Source: Clostridia bacterium (GTDB lineage: Bacteria > Bacillota > Clostridia > Oscillospirales > Acutalibacteraceae). From it: a stretch of DNA of 64,000 nucleotides. A model generated the notes under the pieces. The model ran no database searches. It saw only the letters and a program-made list of their open reading frames with translations, and was not told where the DNA came from. Position 1 is the first letter of the stretch, and every line of letters starts with the position of its first letter. Shown one piece after another: positions 33,737 through 42,867 of this stretch. The stretch is taken from positions 24,812 to 88,811 of the forward strand of contig JAFURT010000008.1 in assembly GCA_017471765.1 (NCBI GenBank), read 5' to 3'. A program made the position numbers and the translations under genes.

Positions 33737-34753
33737 ATGGAGAATCAAAACACAGAAATTGTACGGAAAAAGCGGATGCTCAGCCTGATTCAGCCCACCG
33801 GTACGCCTACGCTGGGCAACTATCTGGGTGCTCAGCGGAACTGGGTGCGGATGCAGGATGAATTTGACGGCATCTACGCCGTAGCCGACCTGCACGCCAT
33901 CACGGTGCGGCAGGAACCGGCAAAGCTGCGCCAGCAGATCACACAGATGTTTGCCCTGCTGTTGGCCATCGGCCTGGACCCGGAGAAGAACCTGCTGTTT
34001 GTACAGTCCCACGTGCCGGCACACTCCCAGTTGTGCTGGTTGCTTAACTGTTGCACCCAGTTTGGCGAGCTGTCCCGCATGACCCAGTTTAAGGACAAGT
34101 CGGCTAAGCATGCCGATAATATCAACCTGGGCCTGTTTGCCTATCCTTCTTTGATGGCGGCGGATATCCTGCTGTACCAGGCAGATTATGTGCCGGTGGG
34201 AGCCGACCAGAAACAGCACTGCGAGCTGACCCGGAATATTGCGGAGCGTTTTAACGGTGTTTATGGCAATACCTTCACCATTCCGGAACCGTATATCATG
34301 AAGACCTGCGCCCGGGTACGCTCGTTGCAGGATCCGACCAAAAAGATGTCCAAATCCGACGAGAACGTCTATTCTTACATCTCGCTGATGGACGATAAAG
34401 ATACCATCATACGCAAATTTCGCCGGGCTGTCACCGACAGTGAGGCGGTGGTGCGGTATGCCGAGGGCAAAGACGGCATTAATAATCTGATGGAGATCTA
34501 CTCCGCCGTGACCGACAAAACCCTGGAGGAGATTGAGGCCGCCTTCGCCGGCAAGGGCTATGGCGACTTCAAGACCGCTGTGGGCGAGGCCGTAGCAGAG
34601 GTGCTGACGCCTATTCAGGATCGCTTTGCTGTTTTGATGGATGATAAAGCCCAGTTGATGAACCTGATGAAAGAAGGCGCAGAAAAAGCGCAGTATGTAG
34701 CGGCTCGTACACTGGCTAAAGCCCAGAAAAAGATGGGCTATGTGATGCTGTAA
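33737..34753 (+). CDS. trpS: tryptophanyl-tRNA synthetase
   Basis: 338 residues, class I dimeric synthetase. HIGH-type motif in SLIQPTGTPTLGNYLGA and KMSKS in DPTKKMSKSDEN. Standard length. The start at 33737 (MENQNTEIV) is preferred to an upstream TTG at 33710 that falls within the presumed transcript start. The stop TAA at 34751-34753 directly abuts the stop of the convergent radical SAM gene; no terminator fits between them. Confidence 0.96.
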   Translation: MENQNTEIVRKKRMLSLIQPTGTPTLGNYLGAQRNWVRMQDEFDGIYAVADLHAITVRQEPAKLRQQITQMFALLLAIGLDPEKNLLFVQSHVPAHSQLCWLLNCCTQFGELSRMTQFKDKSAKHADNINLGLFAYPSLMAADILLYQADYVPVGADQKQHCELTRNIAERFNGVYGNTFTIPEPYIMKTCARVRSLQDPTKKMSKSDENVYSYISLMDDKDTIIRKFRRAVTDSEAVVRYAEGKDGINNLMEIYSAVTDKTLEEIEAAFAGKGYGDFKTAVGEAVAEVLTPIQDRFAVLMDDKAQLMNLMKEGAEKAQYVAARTLAKAQKKMGYVML

Positions 34754-35641
34754 TCACACGCCGGTCAGGTCAAAGGCCGGAATCATGGTTGTGCCGGTGC
34801 TTCCCAGTTCCTGTACATACCCTTCGGTGATACCAAGGCATTCCATGTACTGCCATACCTTTTCACACTCACGGCGGGTGAGGGGGCGTTGTAGCTCCTT
34901 GTGGCCGGTCAGGTCACCGCACGGCGTGTACTGAAACATCAGGCTTACCCATACACTATCCTTGATAGTAGCCAACCAATCTAGCACCGCAAGCGAGTTT
35001 TTGGTGTGCCCTGGTAGTACAAGATGCCGTACCATCGTGCCCTTTGTCATCATTCCGGCCTCATCCAGCACTACCGGCCCAGTCTGCCGGGCCATTTCAA
35101 GGATAGCGGCAGAGGTATAGAGAAAATATTCCGGCGCACCGGAGAGGGTTGCCGATAACTGGCTGTCTACGTATTTACAGTCCGGCAGATAAACATCTAC
35201 CAGCCCATCCAGCATATGGAGAGTTTCTGTGCGTTCATAGCCGCTGGTGTTATACACAACGGGGATGCTTGGCTTGTAAAGCTTAAGTGCTTTACGGACA
35301 GAAACTGCATAATGCGTGGGGTTGACCAGATTGATATTGTGCGCTCCAGCCGCTTCCAGTTCCCGGAATATGTCTGCCAAGCGTTCTGTGGTGACAGGCT
35401 TACCTTGCCGTCCATGGCTGATGGGGGTGTTCTGGCAGTAGACGCACCCGAGCGAGCAACCGGAAAAGAACACCGTACCGGAGCCACAGGTACCTCTGAT
35501 ACAGGGCTCCTCACCATAGTGCAGAGCCGCTCTGGCCAGCACAGGTTGCGCCGGCATACCGCAGTAGCCGGTGGTATTTTCGGTTTCTGTTCGTCTGGCT
35601 CCGCATTGGCGGGGGCACAGCGTGCATACATATGAATTCAT
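34754..35641 (-). CDS. PflX-like radical SAM protein (PflA-related)
   Basis: 295 residues. N-terminal cysteines (YVCTLCPRQCG) and a central radical SAM motif CSLGCVYCQN, followed by GAHNINLVNPTHY and KYVD, the layout of the COG1313/PflX family, related to GRE activases. No GRE lies beside it. The longer frame begins at 35698, but AAGAAGGTG fits the ATG at 35641 and the N-terminal CxxC region follows directly. The biochemical role of the family is not settled to my knowledge. Confidence 0.82.
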   Translation of the reverse strand: MNSYVCTLCPRQCGARRTETENTTGYCGMPAQPVLARAALHYGEEPCIRGTCGSGTVFFSGCSLGCVYCQNTPISHGRQGKPVTTERLADIFRELEAAGAHNINLVNPTHYAVSVRKALKLYKPSIPVVYNTSGYERTETLHMLDGLVDVYLPDCKYVDSQLSATLSGAPEYFLYTSAAILEMARQTGPVVLDEAGMMTKGTMVRHLVLPGHTKNSLAVLDWLATIKDSVWVSLMFQYTPCGDLTGHKELQRPLTRRECEKVWQYMECLGITEGYVQELGSTGTTMIPAFDLTGV

Positions 35642-35669
35642 GAATAACACCTTCTTTATTGTTGCCATT

Positions 35670-35698
35670 ATTTTACCAAAGTTTTTGGCGGTTTGCAA
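35670..35698 (-). promoter_or_regulatory. promoter for the PflX-like gene
   Basis: - strand: TTGCAA (35698-35693), 17-bp spacer, TAAAAT (35675-35670) with extended TGG. It lies 29 bases upstream of the preferred start, and inside any longer coding frame, which supports the short start. Confidence 0.7.
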
Positions 35699-35723
35699 CT
35701 GCTTTTGAAAGGAGAATCCCGTA

Positions 35724-36365
35724 ATGACCCGTGAAGTAGAACAGGTGATGCAAAGCCTGCGTAAGAATCGTATGGCCGTGGACTATGTGGCTACAAAGGC
35801 CGAGGTCGTACCGTTGATAGAGAGCCTTATTCCGACGGGGGCGACTATCGCCTCCGGCGGCTCGCAAAGCCTTCACGAAACCGGTGTTACCGAGCTGATG
35901 CACAGTGGAAAATACCACTATCTTGACCGTAATGCCCCCGGTATGACCGATGAGCAGAAGGCGGCAGTGATTGCCGGCACCGCTATTGCGGATGTGTATC
36001 TCTGCTCGTCCAATGCGGTGACGCTGGGCGGTGAGCTGTACAACGTGGATGGCAACTGCAACCGTATTTCTGCTATTGCTTTTGGCCCGAAAAAGGTCAT
36101 TATGGTGGTAGGTGTCAATAAAATTGTGCCTGACCTGAAGGCGGCCATTCACCGGGTTAAAACGGTGGCCGCACCGCTGAACACCAAGCGCCTGGGTTGT
36201 GAGACTTACTGTAAAGAGATGGGCCACTGCATGGCTGTTGGCGGCGATATGACGGAGGGGTGCGGTAGCCCTCAGCGTATTTGCTGTAACTATTTAGTGT
36301 CCGGACAACAGCGTCGCCCCGACCGCATCCACGTGATTTTGGTAGGGGAGCCCTGCGGGTATTAG
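35724..36365 (+). CDS. LUD-domain protein (LutC/YkgG-like)
   Basis: 213 residues forming one LUD domain: ASGGSQSLHETGVTELM, YLCSSNAVTLGGELYNVDG, GPKKVIMVVGVNKIV. Several C-terminal cysteines occur (CETYCKEMGHC, CGSPQRICC), which could bind a metal cluster. LUD proteins include LutC, involved in lactate oxidation, but lutA and lutB are absent, and this stand-alone Clostridial form is uncharacterised to my knowledge. AAAGGAG at 11-base spacing. Confidence 0.82.
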   Translation: MTREVEQVMQSLRKNRMAVDYVATKAEVVPLIESLIPTGATIASGGSQSLHETGVTELMHSGKYHYLDRNAPGMTDEQKAAVIAGTAIADVYLCSSNAVTLGGELYNVDGNCNRISAIAFGPKKVIMVVGVNKIVPDLKAAIHRVKTVAAPLNTKRLGCETYCKEMGHCMAVGGDMTEGCGSPQRICCNYLVSGQQRRPDRIHVILVGEPCGY

Positions 36366-36377
36366 GTATTAAAGGAT

Positions 36378-36869
36378 ATGAAAGATATGTTTGATACCAC
36401 CAAACGCATCCTGTCTAAAATCGGCCGGTATGTCTCTGTGGATTCCGTTAGCGTTGAGCAGACTACCGATTACTGTGGCAATCCGGTGGAGCTTATAACC
36501 ATCTCGAAGGATGTGAACGTTGGCTTTGAAGCCGCCGAAGAGAGCGTCATATTCTATTTCTTCTCGGATCACGTCCATTTTGACGATTTCTCCGTTGAGT
36601 TAGAAGGTGACGAACCAAACTTTTTGGCTCGTGCAGAATCTTTTGTTGACGACTTGTTTACACTGCCAATACATCGCCGCTACTCCAGAAAAGGCACCCG
36701 TGTTGTCAGCGATCAGTCTTGGTTTGTGCAGAAAAGTGGAAAGGAAGAAAGCATTGCGGGGGTAACTCTGTGCGGGCCGGGATGGAAAAACCTGTTTAAA
36801 CCCAAAGAGCGTTTTGATGAGTTATGGCAATTTAACGCTGATACGAAACAGTGGCAAAGGATTCGTTAA
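36378..36869 (+). CDS. uncharacterised 163-residue protein
   Basis: Not recognised. A soluble, acidic-to-neutral protein with no membrane segment, signal peptide or obvious motif; the N-terminus has DTTKRILSKIGRYVSVDS and a Trp/Phe-rich C-terminus. It starts 12 bases after the LUD gene and so may be co-transcribed. The SD before the ATG (AAAGGATATG) is acceptable. The next gene has its own promoter. Confidence 0.65.
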   Translation: MKDMFDTTKRILSKIGRYVSVDSVSVEQTTDYCGNPVELITISKDVNVGFEAAEESVIFYFFSDHVHFDDFSVELEGDEPNFLARAESFVDDLFTLPIHRRYSRKGTRVVSDQSWFVQKSGKEESIAGVTLCGPGWKNLFKPKERFDELWQFNADTKQWQRIR

Positions 36870-36896
36870 GTCCTGCTTAAGATTTCTTTAATCTCA

Positions 36897-36925
36897 TTGA
36901 CTTACTATCCATCTCTTGGTATACT
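36897..36925 (+). promoter_or_regulatory. promoter for the small membrane protein at 36944
   Basis: TTGACT (36897-36902), 17-bp spacer, TATACT (36920-36925) with extended TGG. Near-consensus, so constitutive expression is likely. Confidence 0.8.
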
Positions 36926-36943
36926 TTTTGTGGAGGGATGGGT

Positions 36944-37369
36944 ATGGTGAAACGAATCCAATGGTGGCAAATTCTGTTAGTGTTTGTTGCAATTATTCTC
37001 ATCGTGTGTGTTGGCGGTATCCTTCGTGTCACACTGGCAACGTCCGGTACCGCCTATTATCACAAGGGCGATACGGAAATCAGCATAAAACTGAGCCAAT
37101 CCGATGTGAATGCACTACGGGAGTCCTTGGCAGTTGACAACTATCGTGTTGTCGGCTTCGGGACGGGTTTTGCCCGTTGCGGTTTCACAGAAAACTGCTA
37201 CGTGCGGTTTGGAGGACTCACATTTATGATGGGGAAGGACGATTGCCCCAGTGTACACATAAAGGAACTCAATCTTACCTACAGCATAACGCGTGAGGGT
37301 AACGACGCGTTGCGCTCCTTGCTAACCCAGTACGGTTTTTCTTTTCCGTACGGGTATGACACCGAATAA
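36944..37369 (+). CDS. uncharacterised membrane-anchored protein
   Basis: 141 residues. One N-terminal membrane segment (about 8-30, ILLVFVAIILIVCVGGILRV), then a small extracytoplasmic domain with three cysteines (CGFTENC and DDC) that could form a disulfide. Not recognised. GGAGG favours the ATG at 36944 (7-base spacing) over 36938. It is monocistronic between a strong promoter and a strong terminator. Confidence 0.65.
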   Translation: MVKRIQWWQILLVFVAIILIVCVGGILRVTLATSGTAYYHKGDTEISIKLSQSDVNALRESLAVDNYRVVGFGTGFARCGFTENCYVRFGGLTFMMGKDDCPSVHIKELNLTYSITREGNDALRSLLTQYGFSFPYGYDTE

Positions 37370-37372
37370 CGC

Positions 37373-37406
37373 ACAAGGCCGTGTCAAACGACACGGCCTT
37401 GTTTTA
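37373..37406 (+). terminator. terminator between 36944 gene and cca
   Basis: A perfect 13-bp stem (37373-37385 with 37390-37402), loop AAAC, then TTTT. The cca stop lies next to it, on the other strand. Confidence 0.88.
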
Positions 37407-38735
37407 TAGTAGTTTTTCGGCAAGTTTCAGCAGAGCGTTTGGTTCGTTGGGGCAATCCCCATCCATAACCGCTTCCAAAAGAATTTGCAGAGTATTTCCC
37501 ACCTTCGGCCCGGAAGAATAGCCTATTTTCAGCAGATCCTGACCTGTAATGGCCAATCCCTTTACAGAGAAGCACACCTTCTCTTCAATCAATTCCAACA
37601 GTCGCTTTTTCAAGCTGTCCAGAAACACCAGCCGGTCGTCCCGCTTATCCGGGTGCTGTCCCCATACATCCGCTTTCTGTACCTCTATAAGCATAGGTGC
37701 CAGTTCCGGCCCCAGCCGATTGAGCAACCGCTTGAGCGCCTTATCCGTCATAGACAGCGTATCATCGTGGTGGAGGATAAGTTTTTTTACATCATGTATG
37801 GTCTGTCGGTCAAAATGCAGACGCTCTAATGTCTGCTCGGCGATGGCGGCGCTGATCGGGGGGTGGCCACGGAAATGATCAAAGCCCTGCGTGTCCCGGG
37901 TGTAGCAGTTTGGTTTTCCCACATCATGTAACAGCATCACCAAGCGCAATAAGGGGGAGGCCGGCACGGCTGCCACTGTTTCCACCGTATGTTCATAAAC
38001 CGACAGATAGTGGTAGGGGTTATCCTGCTGTAATCCCAGCATAGGTTGCAATTCCGGCACCATCACGGTGATTACATCCGGATACTCCAGTAAAATCCGG
38101 CGCACATCCTGTCCGCACAGCAGTTTTTTCAGCTCCACAGCAATACGCTCTACCGACACGCGGCGAAGCAGGGGCGCCAGCTTATGGATAGTGGCGGCGG
38201 TTACCTTTTCAATCTTGAAGCCCAGCGTCGCCGAGAAGCGCAGAGCCCGAGCCAGTCGCAGGGCATCTTCGGTAAACCGCTTTTCCGGGTCACCGACGCA
38301 ACATAAACGCTGGTCAGCCAGGTCGGCCAGACCCGAGAAATAATCCACCACACCCACTTCCGGGTGATAGGCGATCGCATTGATAGTAAAATCCCGGCGG
38401 CGCAAATCCTCTTGTAAATCATCCGAAAAAGTGACGCTGTCCGGTCGGCGGCAATCGGAATAATCGCCATCAATGCGGTAGGTGGTGATTTCCAGAGACA
38501 TCCCATCGATCAGCACGGTCAGTGTCCCGTGCTTGAGTCCGGTTTCGATGGTGCGGTAGTCTGCAAAAACCGCCGCCGTTTGTTCCGGCTTGGCACTGGT
38601 GGTGATGTCCCAATCCTGGGGCTCTTTTCCCAGCAGGGAGTCTCGCACACAGCCGCCGACAATATAGGCCTCATAGCCGGCCTTGTTCAGCAGGGACAGA
38701 GCCTGCATGACCGGCGTAGGGAGGGTGATGTGCAT
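37404..38735 (-). CDS. cca: CCA tRNA nucleotidyltransferase with HD domain
   Basis: 443 residues. Poly(A) polymerase/CCA head with YIVGGCVRDSLLG and the DWDITTSA metal motif, RRDFTINAIAY, tRNA-binding region, and an HD domain (LLHDVGKP). It adds or repairs the CCA end of tRNAs. GGAGGTG before ATG. It follows pncB by 25 bases on the - strand, so the two are likely an operon. Confidence 0.94.
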   Translation of the reverse strand: MHITLPTPVMQALSLLNKAGYEAYIVGGCVRDSLLGKEPQDWDITTSAKPEQTAAVFADYRTIETGLKHGTLTVLIDGMSLEITTYRIDGDYSDCRRPDSVTFSDDLQEDLRRRDFTINAIAYHPEVGVVDYFSGLADLADQRLCCVGDPEKRFTEDALRLARALRFSATLGFKIEKVTAATIHKLAPLLRRVSVERIAVELKKLLCGQDVRRILLEYPDVITVMVPELQPMLGLQQDNPYHYLSVYEHTVETVAAVPASPLLRLVMLLHDVGKPNCYTRDTQGFDHFRGHPPISAAIAEQTLERLHFDRQTIHDVKKLILHHDDTLSMTDKALKRLLNRLGPELAPMLIEVQKADVWGQHPDKRDDRLVFLDSLKKRLLELIEEKVCFSVKGLAITGQDLLKIGYSSGPKVGNTLQILLEAVMDGDCPNEPNALLKLAEKLL

Positions 38736-38760
38736 CTGTCATGCACCTCCGTGAAAAATT

Positions 38761-40224
38761 TTAGTCACCAAAGCCGTGCTGTAAAAGAAGCAGATTCTTC
38801 TGATCCCACAGCGGCTGAGAGAGGTCAACATAATACTTGTGGGGGTTTTCAAAGCGTAGCACTTCATCCCACATGGTATCCATCTGTGCTTTGCAGTAGG
38901 TGCGGATCGTCTCCACATCCGGGGATTCATAGACGCACTCACCCTTGTCAAACAACTGCACCTGTAGCTGGACAGCGTGGAAATCGGTCACAATCTTCCG
39001 TTTCCAGATGTGTTCCGGGTCGAACAGCTCGTAGGGCTGGTTTTCGTCGATAACCTCATCATGGAGAGTGATAACATCGGCAATGGCCTTGCCATTTTCT
39101 TTGTCAAACAGCCGCCACACCTTTTTGAAGCCCGGATTGGTGATTTTGGCTACGTTCTCGCTGACCTTGATACGAGGAACGATTTTCCCTTCCTGCTCCA
39201 CTGCCGCCAGCTTATAAACACCACCAAATACCGGTGCGCTGGAGGCGGTGATCATCCGCTCACCCACACCGAAGCTGTCCACACAAGCGCCCTGACGGAT
39301 CATGTCCTGGATGGTGTATTCGTCCAGAGAGTTAGAGGCAGTGATCTTACAATCGGGGAAGCCTGCCTCATCCAGCATTTTGCGAGCCTTTTTGCTCAGA
39401 TAGGTGATATCGCCGGAATCAATGCGGATTCCCTTGGGACGGTGTCCGTTGGGTACCAGCACCTCGTTAAAGACTTTGATCGCATTGGGAACACCGGATT
39501 TCAGCACATTGAAGGTATCTACCAGCAGCGTGCAGTTGTCCGGGTAAATGGTGGCATACGCCTTGAAAGCCTCATATTCCGTGTCGAACAACTGTACCCA
39601 GCTATGAGCCATGGTGCCCAAGGCAGGTATGCCAAATTCCCGGTCAACGATGGTACAGGCGGTGCCGCAACAGCCGGCAATATAGGAGGCCCGAGCACCG
39701 TAGATGGCACCGTCACAGCCCTGAGCACGGCGGGAACCGAACTCCATAACCGGCCTTCCCTGGGCGGCACGCACGATACGGTTGGCTTTGGTGGCGATGA
39801 GGGACTGGTGATTGACCAGCACCAGGAGCATCGTCTCAATAAACTGGGCCTGAATGGCCGGCCCGCGTACCGTAACCAGCGGCTCATAGGGGAACACCGG
39901 TGTTCCCTCGGGGATAGCCCAAATATCACAGGAAAATTTAAAATTACGCAGATACTCCAGGAACTGCTCGTTGAACAGCCCTTTGCCACGCAGATAGGCG
40001 ATATCCTCATCGGTAAAACTAAGCGATTTTATATATTCAATAATCTGTTGGATTCCGGCTAAAATAGCCACGCCACCCTTGTCCGGCACCGTGCGGAAAA
40101 ACAGGTCAAAATATACCGTTCTCTCTCCATTTCCGGTACAGAAAAAGCCGTTAGCCATGGTGATTTCGTAGAAATCTGTCAGCATGGTCAGGTTGTTTTT
40201 TCCCAGCAGATTGGTATAGTTCAT
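38761..40224 (-). CDS. pncB: nicotinate phosphoribosyltransferase
   Basis: 487 residues of the Gram-positive-type NAPRTase. Start region LTDFYEITMANGFF, FGSRRAQG, DSGDITYLSKKARKMLDEAG and NSLDEYTIQDM (phosphate/substrate loops) are visible. It converts nicotinate to NAMN in NAD salvage. GGAGTG ribosome site; own promoter upstream. Starts the pncB-cca unit. Confidence 0.94.
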   Translation of the reverse strand: MNYTNLLGKNNLTMLTDFYEITMANGFFCTGNGERTVYFDLFFRTVPDKGGVAILAGIQQIIEYIKSLSFTDEDIAYLRGKGLFNEQFLEYLRNFKFSCDIWAIPEGTPVFPYEPLVTVRGPAIQAQFIETMLLVLVNHQSLIATKANRIVRAAQGRPVMEFGSRRAQGCDGAIYGARASYIAGCCGTACTIVDREFGIPALGTMAHSWVQLFDTEYEAFKAYATIYPDNCTLLVDTFNVLKSGVPNAIKVFNEVLVPNGHRPKGIRIDSGDITYLSKKARKMLDEAGFPDCKITASNSLDEYTIQDMIRQGACVDSFGVGERMITASSAPVFGGVYKLAAVEQEGKIVPRIKVSENVAKITNPGFKKVWRLFDKENGKAIADVITLHDEVIDENQPYELFDPEHIWKRKIVTDFHAVQLQVQLFDKGECVYESPDVETIRTYCKAQMDTMWDEVLRFENPHKYYVDLSQPLWDQKNLLLLQHGFGD

Positions 40225-40258
40225 TTAGAATCACTCCTACATTTTGTGTTCGGTGATT

Positions 40259-40287
40259 ATTATACACATATTTTTCCTGTTTGGCAA
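40259..40287 (-). promoter_or_regulatory. promoter for pncB-cca
   Basis: - strand: TTGCCA (40287-40282), 17-bp spacer, TATAAT (40264-40259). It lies just after the terminator of the upstream gene. Confidence 0.85.
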
Positions 40288-40297
40288 TAGAAAATAC

Positions 40298-40325
40298 AAA
40301 AAGCGGCAGGCAAAAAGCCTGCCGC
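40298..40325 (-). terminator. terminator after the RING/zinc-ribbon gene
   Basis: A perfect 9-bp stem (40303-40311 with 40317-40325), five-base loop, followed on the - strand by a T run. Confidence 0.88.
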
Positions 40326-40334
40326 CAGATGAGA

Positions 40335-41300
40335 TTACAAGGATAATAAATAAAGTGAAACAAAATTCATGACCACATTTGATACAAAATAACAGATCAT
40401 AGGGGTAACCATAGAGGCACCGCCTACGCTTCCCAGTTCGGCCGAAGAGAGATCCGGCGTTTTATCTCGTGCTTCAATGATCTTCTTCTCACAACGAGTT
40501 TTGTACAGAGCGTTGGCATAGATGGCGAGCAAAATACGCACCACAAGAATGGCGCAGAGAAGGAGTGAAACCGGTAAAGCGAGCTTGTTATTGCTCACGG
40601 TTTGTACGGCGGTTACCAATTCTTCCGTTGTTTTCGCCAGAGACACCGGCAACGTCCAGTAATATCCGACGGTGAGGACGATATTCTGTATAAGCAGTAG
40701 CAGGATACCAAAGAGATACTGCTTGCGGAACAGTAGCCAAAAGGGGCCGAGAACAAAAGCAGACCAGTTCCACTGAGATTTTTCTCCGCTATTGATGCGG
40801 CGGAAACGAGGGATATAATAAACCGTGTTTTGTCCGACGACAGCAGCCATATCCTTCGCCGTAACATTGCCTAACCGTTCTGTCTCTGTATAAACCTCTC
40901 CAGCGGTTGTTGTCCAAGGAGACTGAAAAGGGGTGTATTCACCCATCGGAGGTGCGGACGGTGTACTGTTCCAATCATCCCAGGGAAGTTGATGGCCGCA
41001 GTGGGTGCAAAACTCGGCATATTCCTTGTTGCGGGTATGACAACGTGAGCAGATTTTACCGGAGAAATCCTCACTGGTTGCTGTCTGCTGGGCTTCTTCG
41101 GCCTGGGCACGCACCTTTTCACGGCTCCACTGCTCACTGGTACCGTGTTTATCTGCCTGATGGCATTTTCCTATTTGCTTCCAACAATCCCGGTGGTGCG
41201 GTAACCCGCATTGAGGACATACTACAATGTCTTCATTTTTCGAGAACGCCCGTTTGCACACCGGACAGGATAACCCTTCGTAATAGAACAAATCCACCAC
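40335..41300 (-). CDS. prokaryotic RING-finger/zinc-ribbon membrane protein (DUF2628-like)
   Basis: 321 residues. N-terminal RING-like cluster CPVCKRAF-x-CPQCGLPHHRDCW (about 12-45), a second zinc ribbon CSRCHTRNKEYAEFCTHCG (about 84-103), a Pro/Ser/Thr-rich linker, then a membrane part with at least three segments (FGILLLLIQNIVLTVGY, ALPVSLLLCAILVVRILLA, MVTPMICYFVSNVVMNFVS) preceded by WNWSAFVLGPFWLLFRKQY, typical of DUF2628. Such proteins recur in Clostridia, and their role is unknown to me; the RING fold makes a ubiquitin-like link conceivable but unsupported here. Confidence 0.72.
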   Translation of the reverse strand: MVDLFYYEGLSCPVCKRAFSKNEDIVVCPQCGLPHHRDCWKQIGKCHQADKHGTSEQWSREKVRAQAEEAQQTATSEDFSGKICSRCHTRNKEYAEFCTHCGHQLPWDDWNSTPSAPPMGEYTPFQSPWTTTAGEVYTETERLGNVTAKDMAAVVGQNTVYYIPRFRRINSGEKSQWNWSAFVLGPFWLLFRKQYLFGILLLLIQNIVLTVGYYWTLPVSLAKTTEELVTAVQTVSNNKLALPVSLLLCAILVVRILLAIYANALYKTRCEKKIIEARDKTPDLSSAELGSVGGASMVTPMICYFVSNVVMNFVSLYLLSL

Positions 41301-41313
41301 TCCTTACAAAGGC

Positions 41314-41342
41314 ATTATACCTTTGTTGTGCGTAATCATCAA
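41314..41342 (-). promoter_or_regulatory. promoter for the RING/zinc-ribbon gene
   Basis: - strand: TTGATG (41342-41337), 17-bp spacer, TATAAT (41319-41314), ending 14 bases from the start codon. Confidence 0.8.
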
Positions 41343-41411
41343 CCGAAGAATGCATAAATTTAAAAAAATTAATATTTGCCCCTGATTTTCATTTATGTAT
41401 TCATGAAAGCC

Positions 41412-41440
41412 TTGATATTTTCGGTAAAATTTAGTATAAT
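41412..41440 (+). promoter_or_regulatory. promoter for murD and downstream genes
   Basis: TTGATA (41412-41417), 17-bp spacer, TATAAT (41435-41440). It lies inside the longer possible murD frame and therefore supports the start at 41472. Confidence 0.85.
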
Positions 41441-41471
41441 AGAGAAAATCGTGCAATGGGGTGCAATAAGT

Positions 41472-42848
41472 ATGACAAGAGCACAAGCGTTTTTTGAATC
41501 CGTCTGTGGCAAATGGGTAGCCATTTGCGGTATAGGTAAGAATAATATCCCGGTTATCCATCAGTTCCTGAATGCCGGAGCCAAGGTGATTGCCTGTGAC
41601 CGGCGGTCAGAAGAGGAACTTGGCGATACGGCCACAGCATTGCGGCAGGCCGGGGCCATTCTTCGGCTCGGAGACACATATTTAGATGATTTGAATGTAG
41701 AATTAATCCTCCGTACTCCGGGAATGAAGCCGTATTTGCCGCAATTTGTGCAGGCCAGAAAGCGTGGTATCACCGTTACCTCGGAGATGGAGCTGTTCTT
41801 TGATTTGTGCGAGGCACCCATCTATGCGGTGACCGGTTCTGACGGAAAAACCACCACCACCACGATTGTGGCCGGTCTGCTGGATTCTGCCGGTATCCGT
41901 ACCTTCGTGGGCGGTAATATTGGGCGGGCGCTACTCCCTTATGTACAGGATATCCGCCCGGATGATGCGGCGGTGGTGGAGCTGTCCAGTTTCCAGCTGA
42001 CCGGTATGACTCAGTCTCCTCACGTGGCGGTGGTCACCAATGTATCGCCCAATCATTTGGATTGGCACACCGATATGCAGGAATATGTTGAGGCAAAACG
42101 CAATCTGGTGGCCCATCAGACGGCGGGTGACAGGGCTGTGCTGAATGTAGATAATGCCACCACGGCTGGCTTTATTTCTTCTTGTTCAGCACCTGTGATG
42201 ACATTCTCCAGGCAACAGCGGGTGGAGAATGGCTGCTGGCTGGATGAGGATGGATACATCGTGCTGTCGGAGCAGGGGAGAGATACACGCATTATGCCTA
42301 CCTCCTCCATTCGCATCCCCGGCGTGCATAATGTGGAGAATTATATGGCGGCCATTTGTGCCGTTTGGGGCAAGGTGGATATTGCGGCTGTCCGTCGTTT
42401 CGCCGAGGCCTTTGGTGGGGTGGCTCACCGCTGTGAGCTGGTGCGTGAACGCCACGGGGTGCGGTGGTACAATGATTCTATCGGCTCCAGTCCCTCCCGT
42501 ACTATTGCCGGTCTGGTGGCCTTTCCCCAAAAGGTGATTCTTATTGCCGGAGGGTACGATAAACACATTCCGTACGACCCGCTGGGCCCGGTTGCCGCCG
42601 ACACGGTGAAATGTGCCATTTTGCTGGGAGCCACTGCTGATGCCATTGAGCAGGCGATCCGTGCCTGCTCCGACCTCCCTGTATACCGGGTATCCGGTAT
42701 GGAAGAGGCGGTGCTGACAGCCGAAAAGCTGGCCAAAGATGGCGACATTGTGTTCATGTCTCCGGCCAGTGCCAGTTTTGATATGTATCCGAATTTTGAG
42801 GTGCGGGGAGATCACTTCCGTGATCTGGTCAATGCCCTGCCGGAATAA
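41472..42848 (+). CDS. murD: UDP-N-acetylmuramoyl-L-alanine:D-glutamate ligase
   Basis: 458 residues, Mur ligase. N-terminal UMAG-binding Rossmann-like domain (VAICGIGKNNIPV), ATP loop VTGSDGKTTTTT, ELSSFQL, NVSPNHLDWH, and ligase C-terminal domain (NDSIGSSPSRTIAGL). It adds D-Glu in peptidoglycan precursor synthesis. It is usually in the dcw cluster; here it stands at the head of an unrelated operon. The chosen ATG has only a weak GGGGTG, but an upstream frame would begin before the promoter. Confidence 0.94.
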   Translation: MTRAQAFFESVCGKWVAICGIGKNNIPVIHQFLNAGAKVIACDRRSEEELGDTATALRQAGAILRLGDTYLDDLNVELILRTPGMKPYLPQFVQARKRGITVTSEMELFFDLCEAPIYAVTGSDGKTTTTTIVAGLLDSAGIRTFVGGNIGRALLPYVQDIRPDDAAVVELSSFQLTGMTQSPHVAVVTNVSPNHLDWHTDMQEYVEAKRNLVAHQTAGDRAVLNVDNATTAGFISSCSAPVMTFSRQQRVENGCWLDEDGYIVLSEQGRDTRIMPTSSIRIPGVHNVENYMAAICAVWGKVDIAAVRRFAEAFGGVAHRCELVRERHGVRWYNDSIGSSPSRTIAGLVAFPQKVILIAGGYDKHIPYDPLGPVAADTVKCAILLGATADAIEQAIRACSDLPVYRVSGMEEAVLTAEKLAKDGDIVFMSPASASFDMYPNFEVRGDHFRDLVNALPE

Positions 42849-42867
42849 AAGAGAGTGAGGCTTTATC

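Noticed and set aside
38977-40062. 361-codon + strand frame within pncB
   Set aside because: Antisense to a complete pncB; no recognisable domain.
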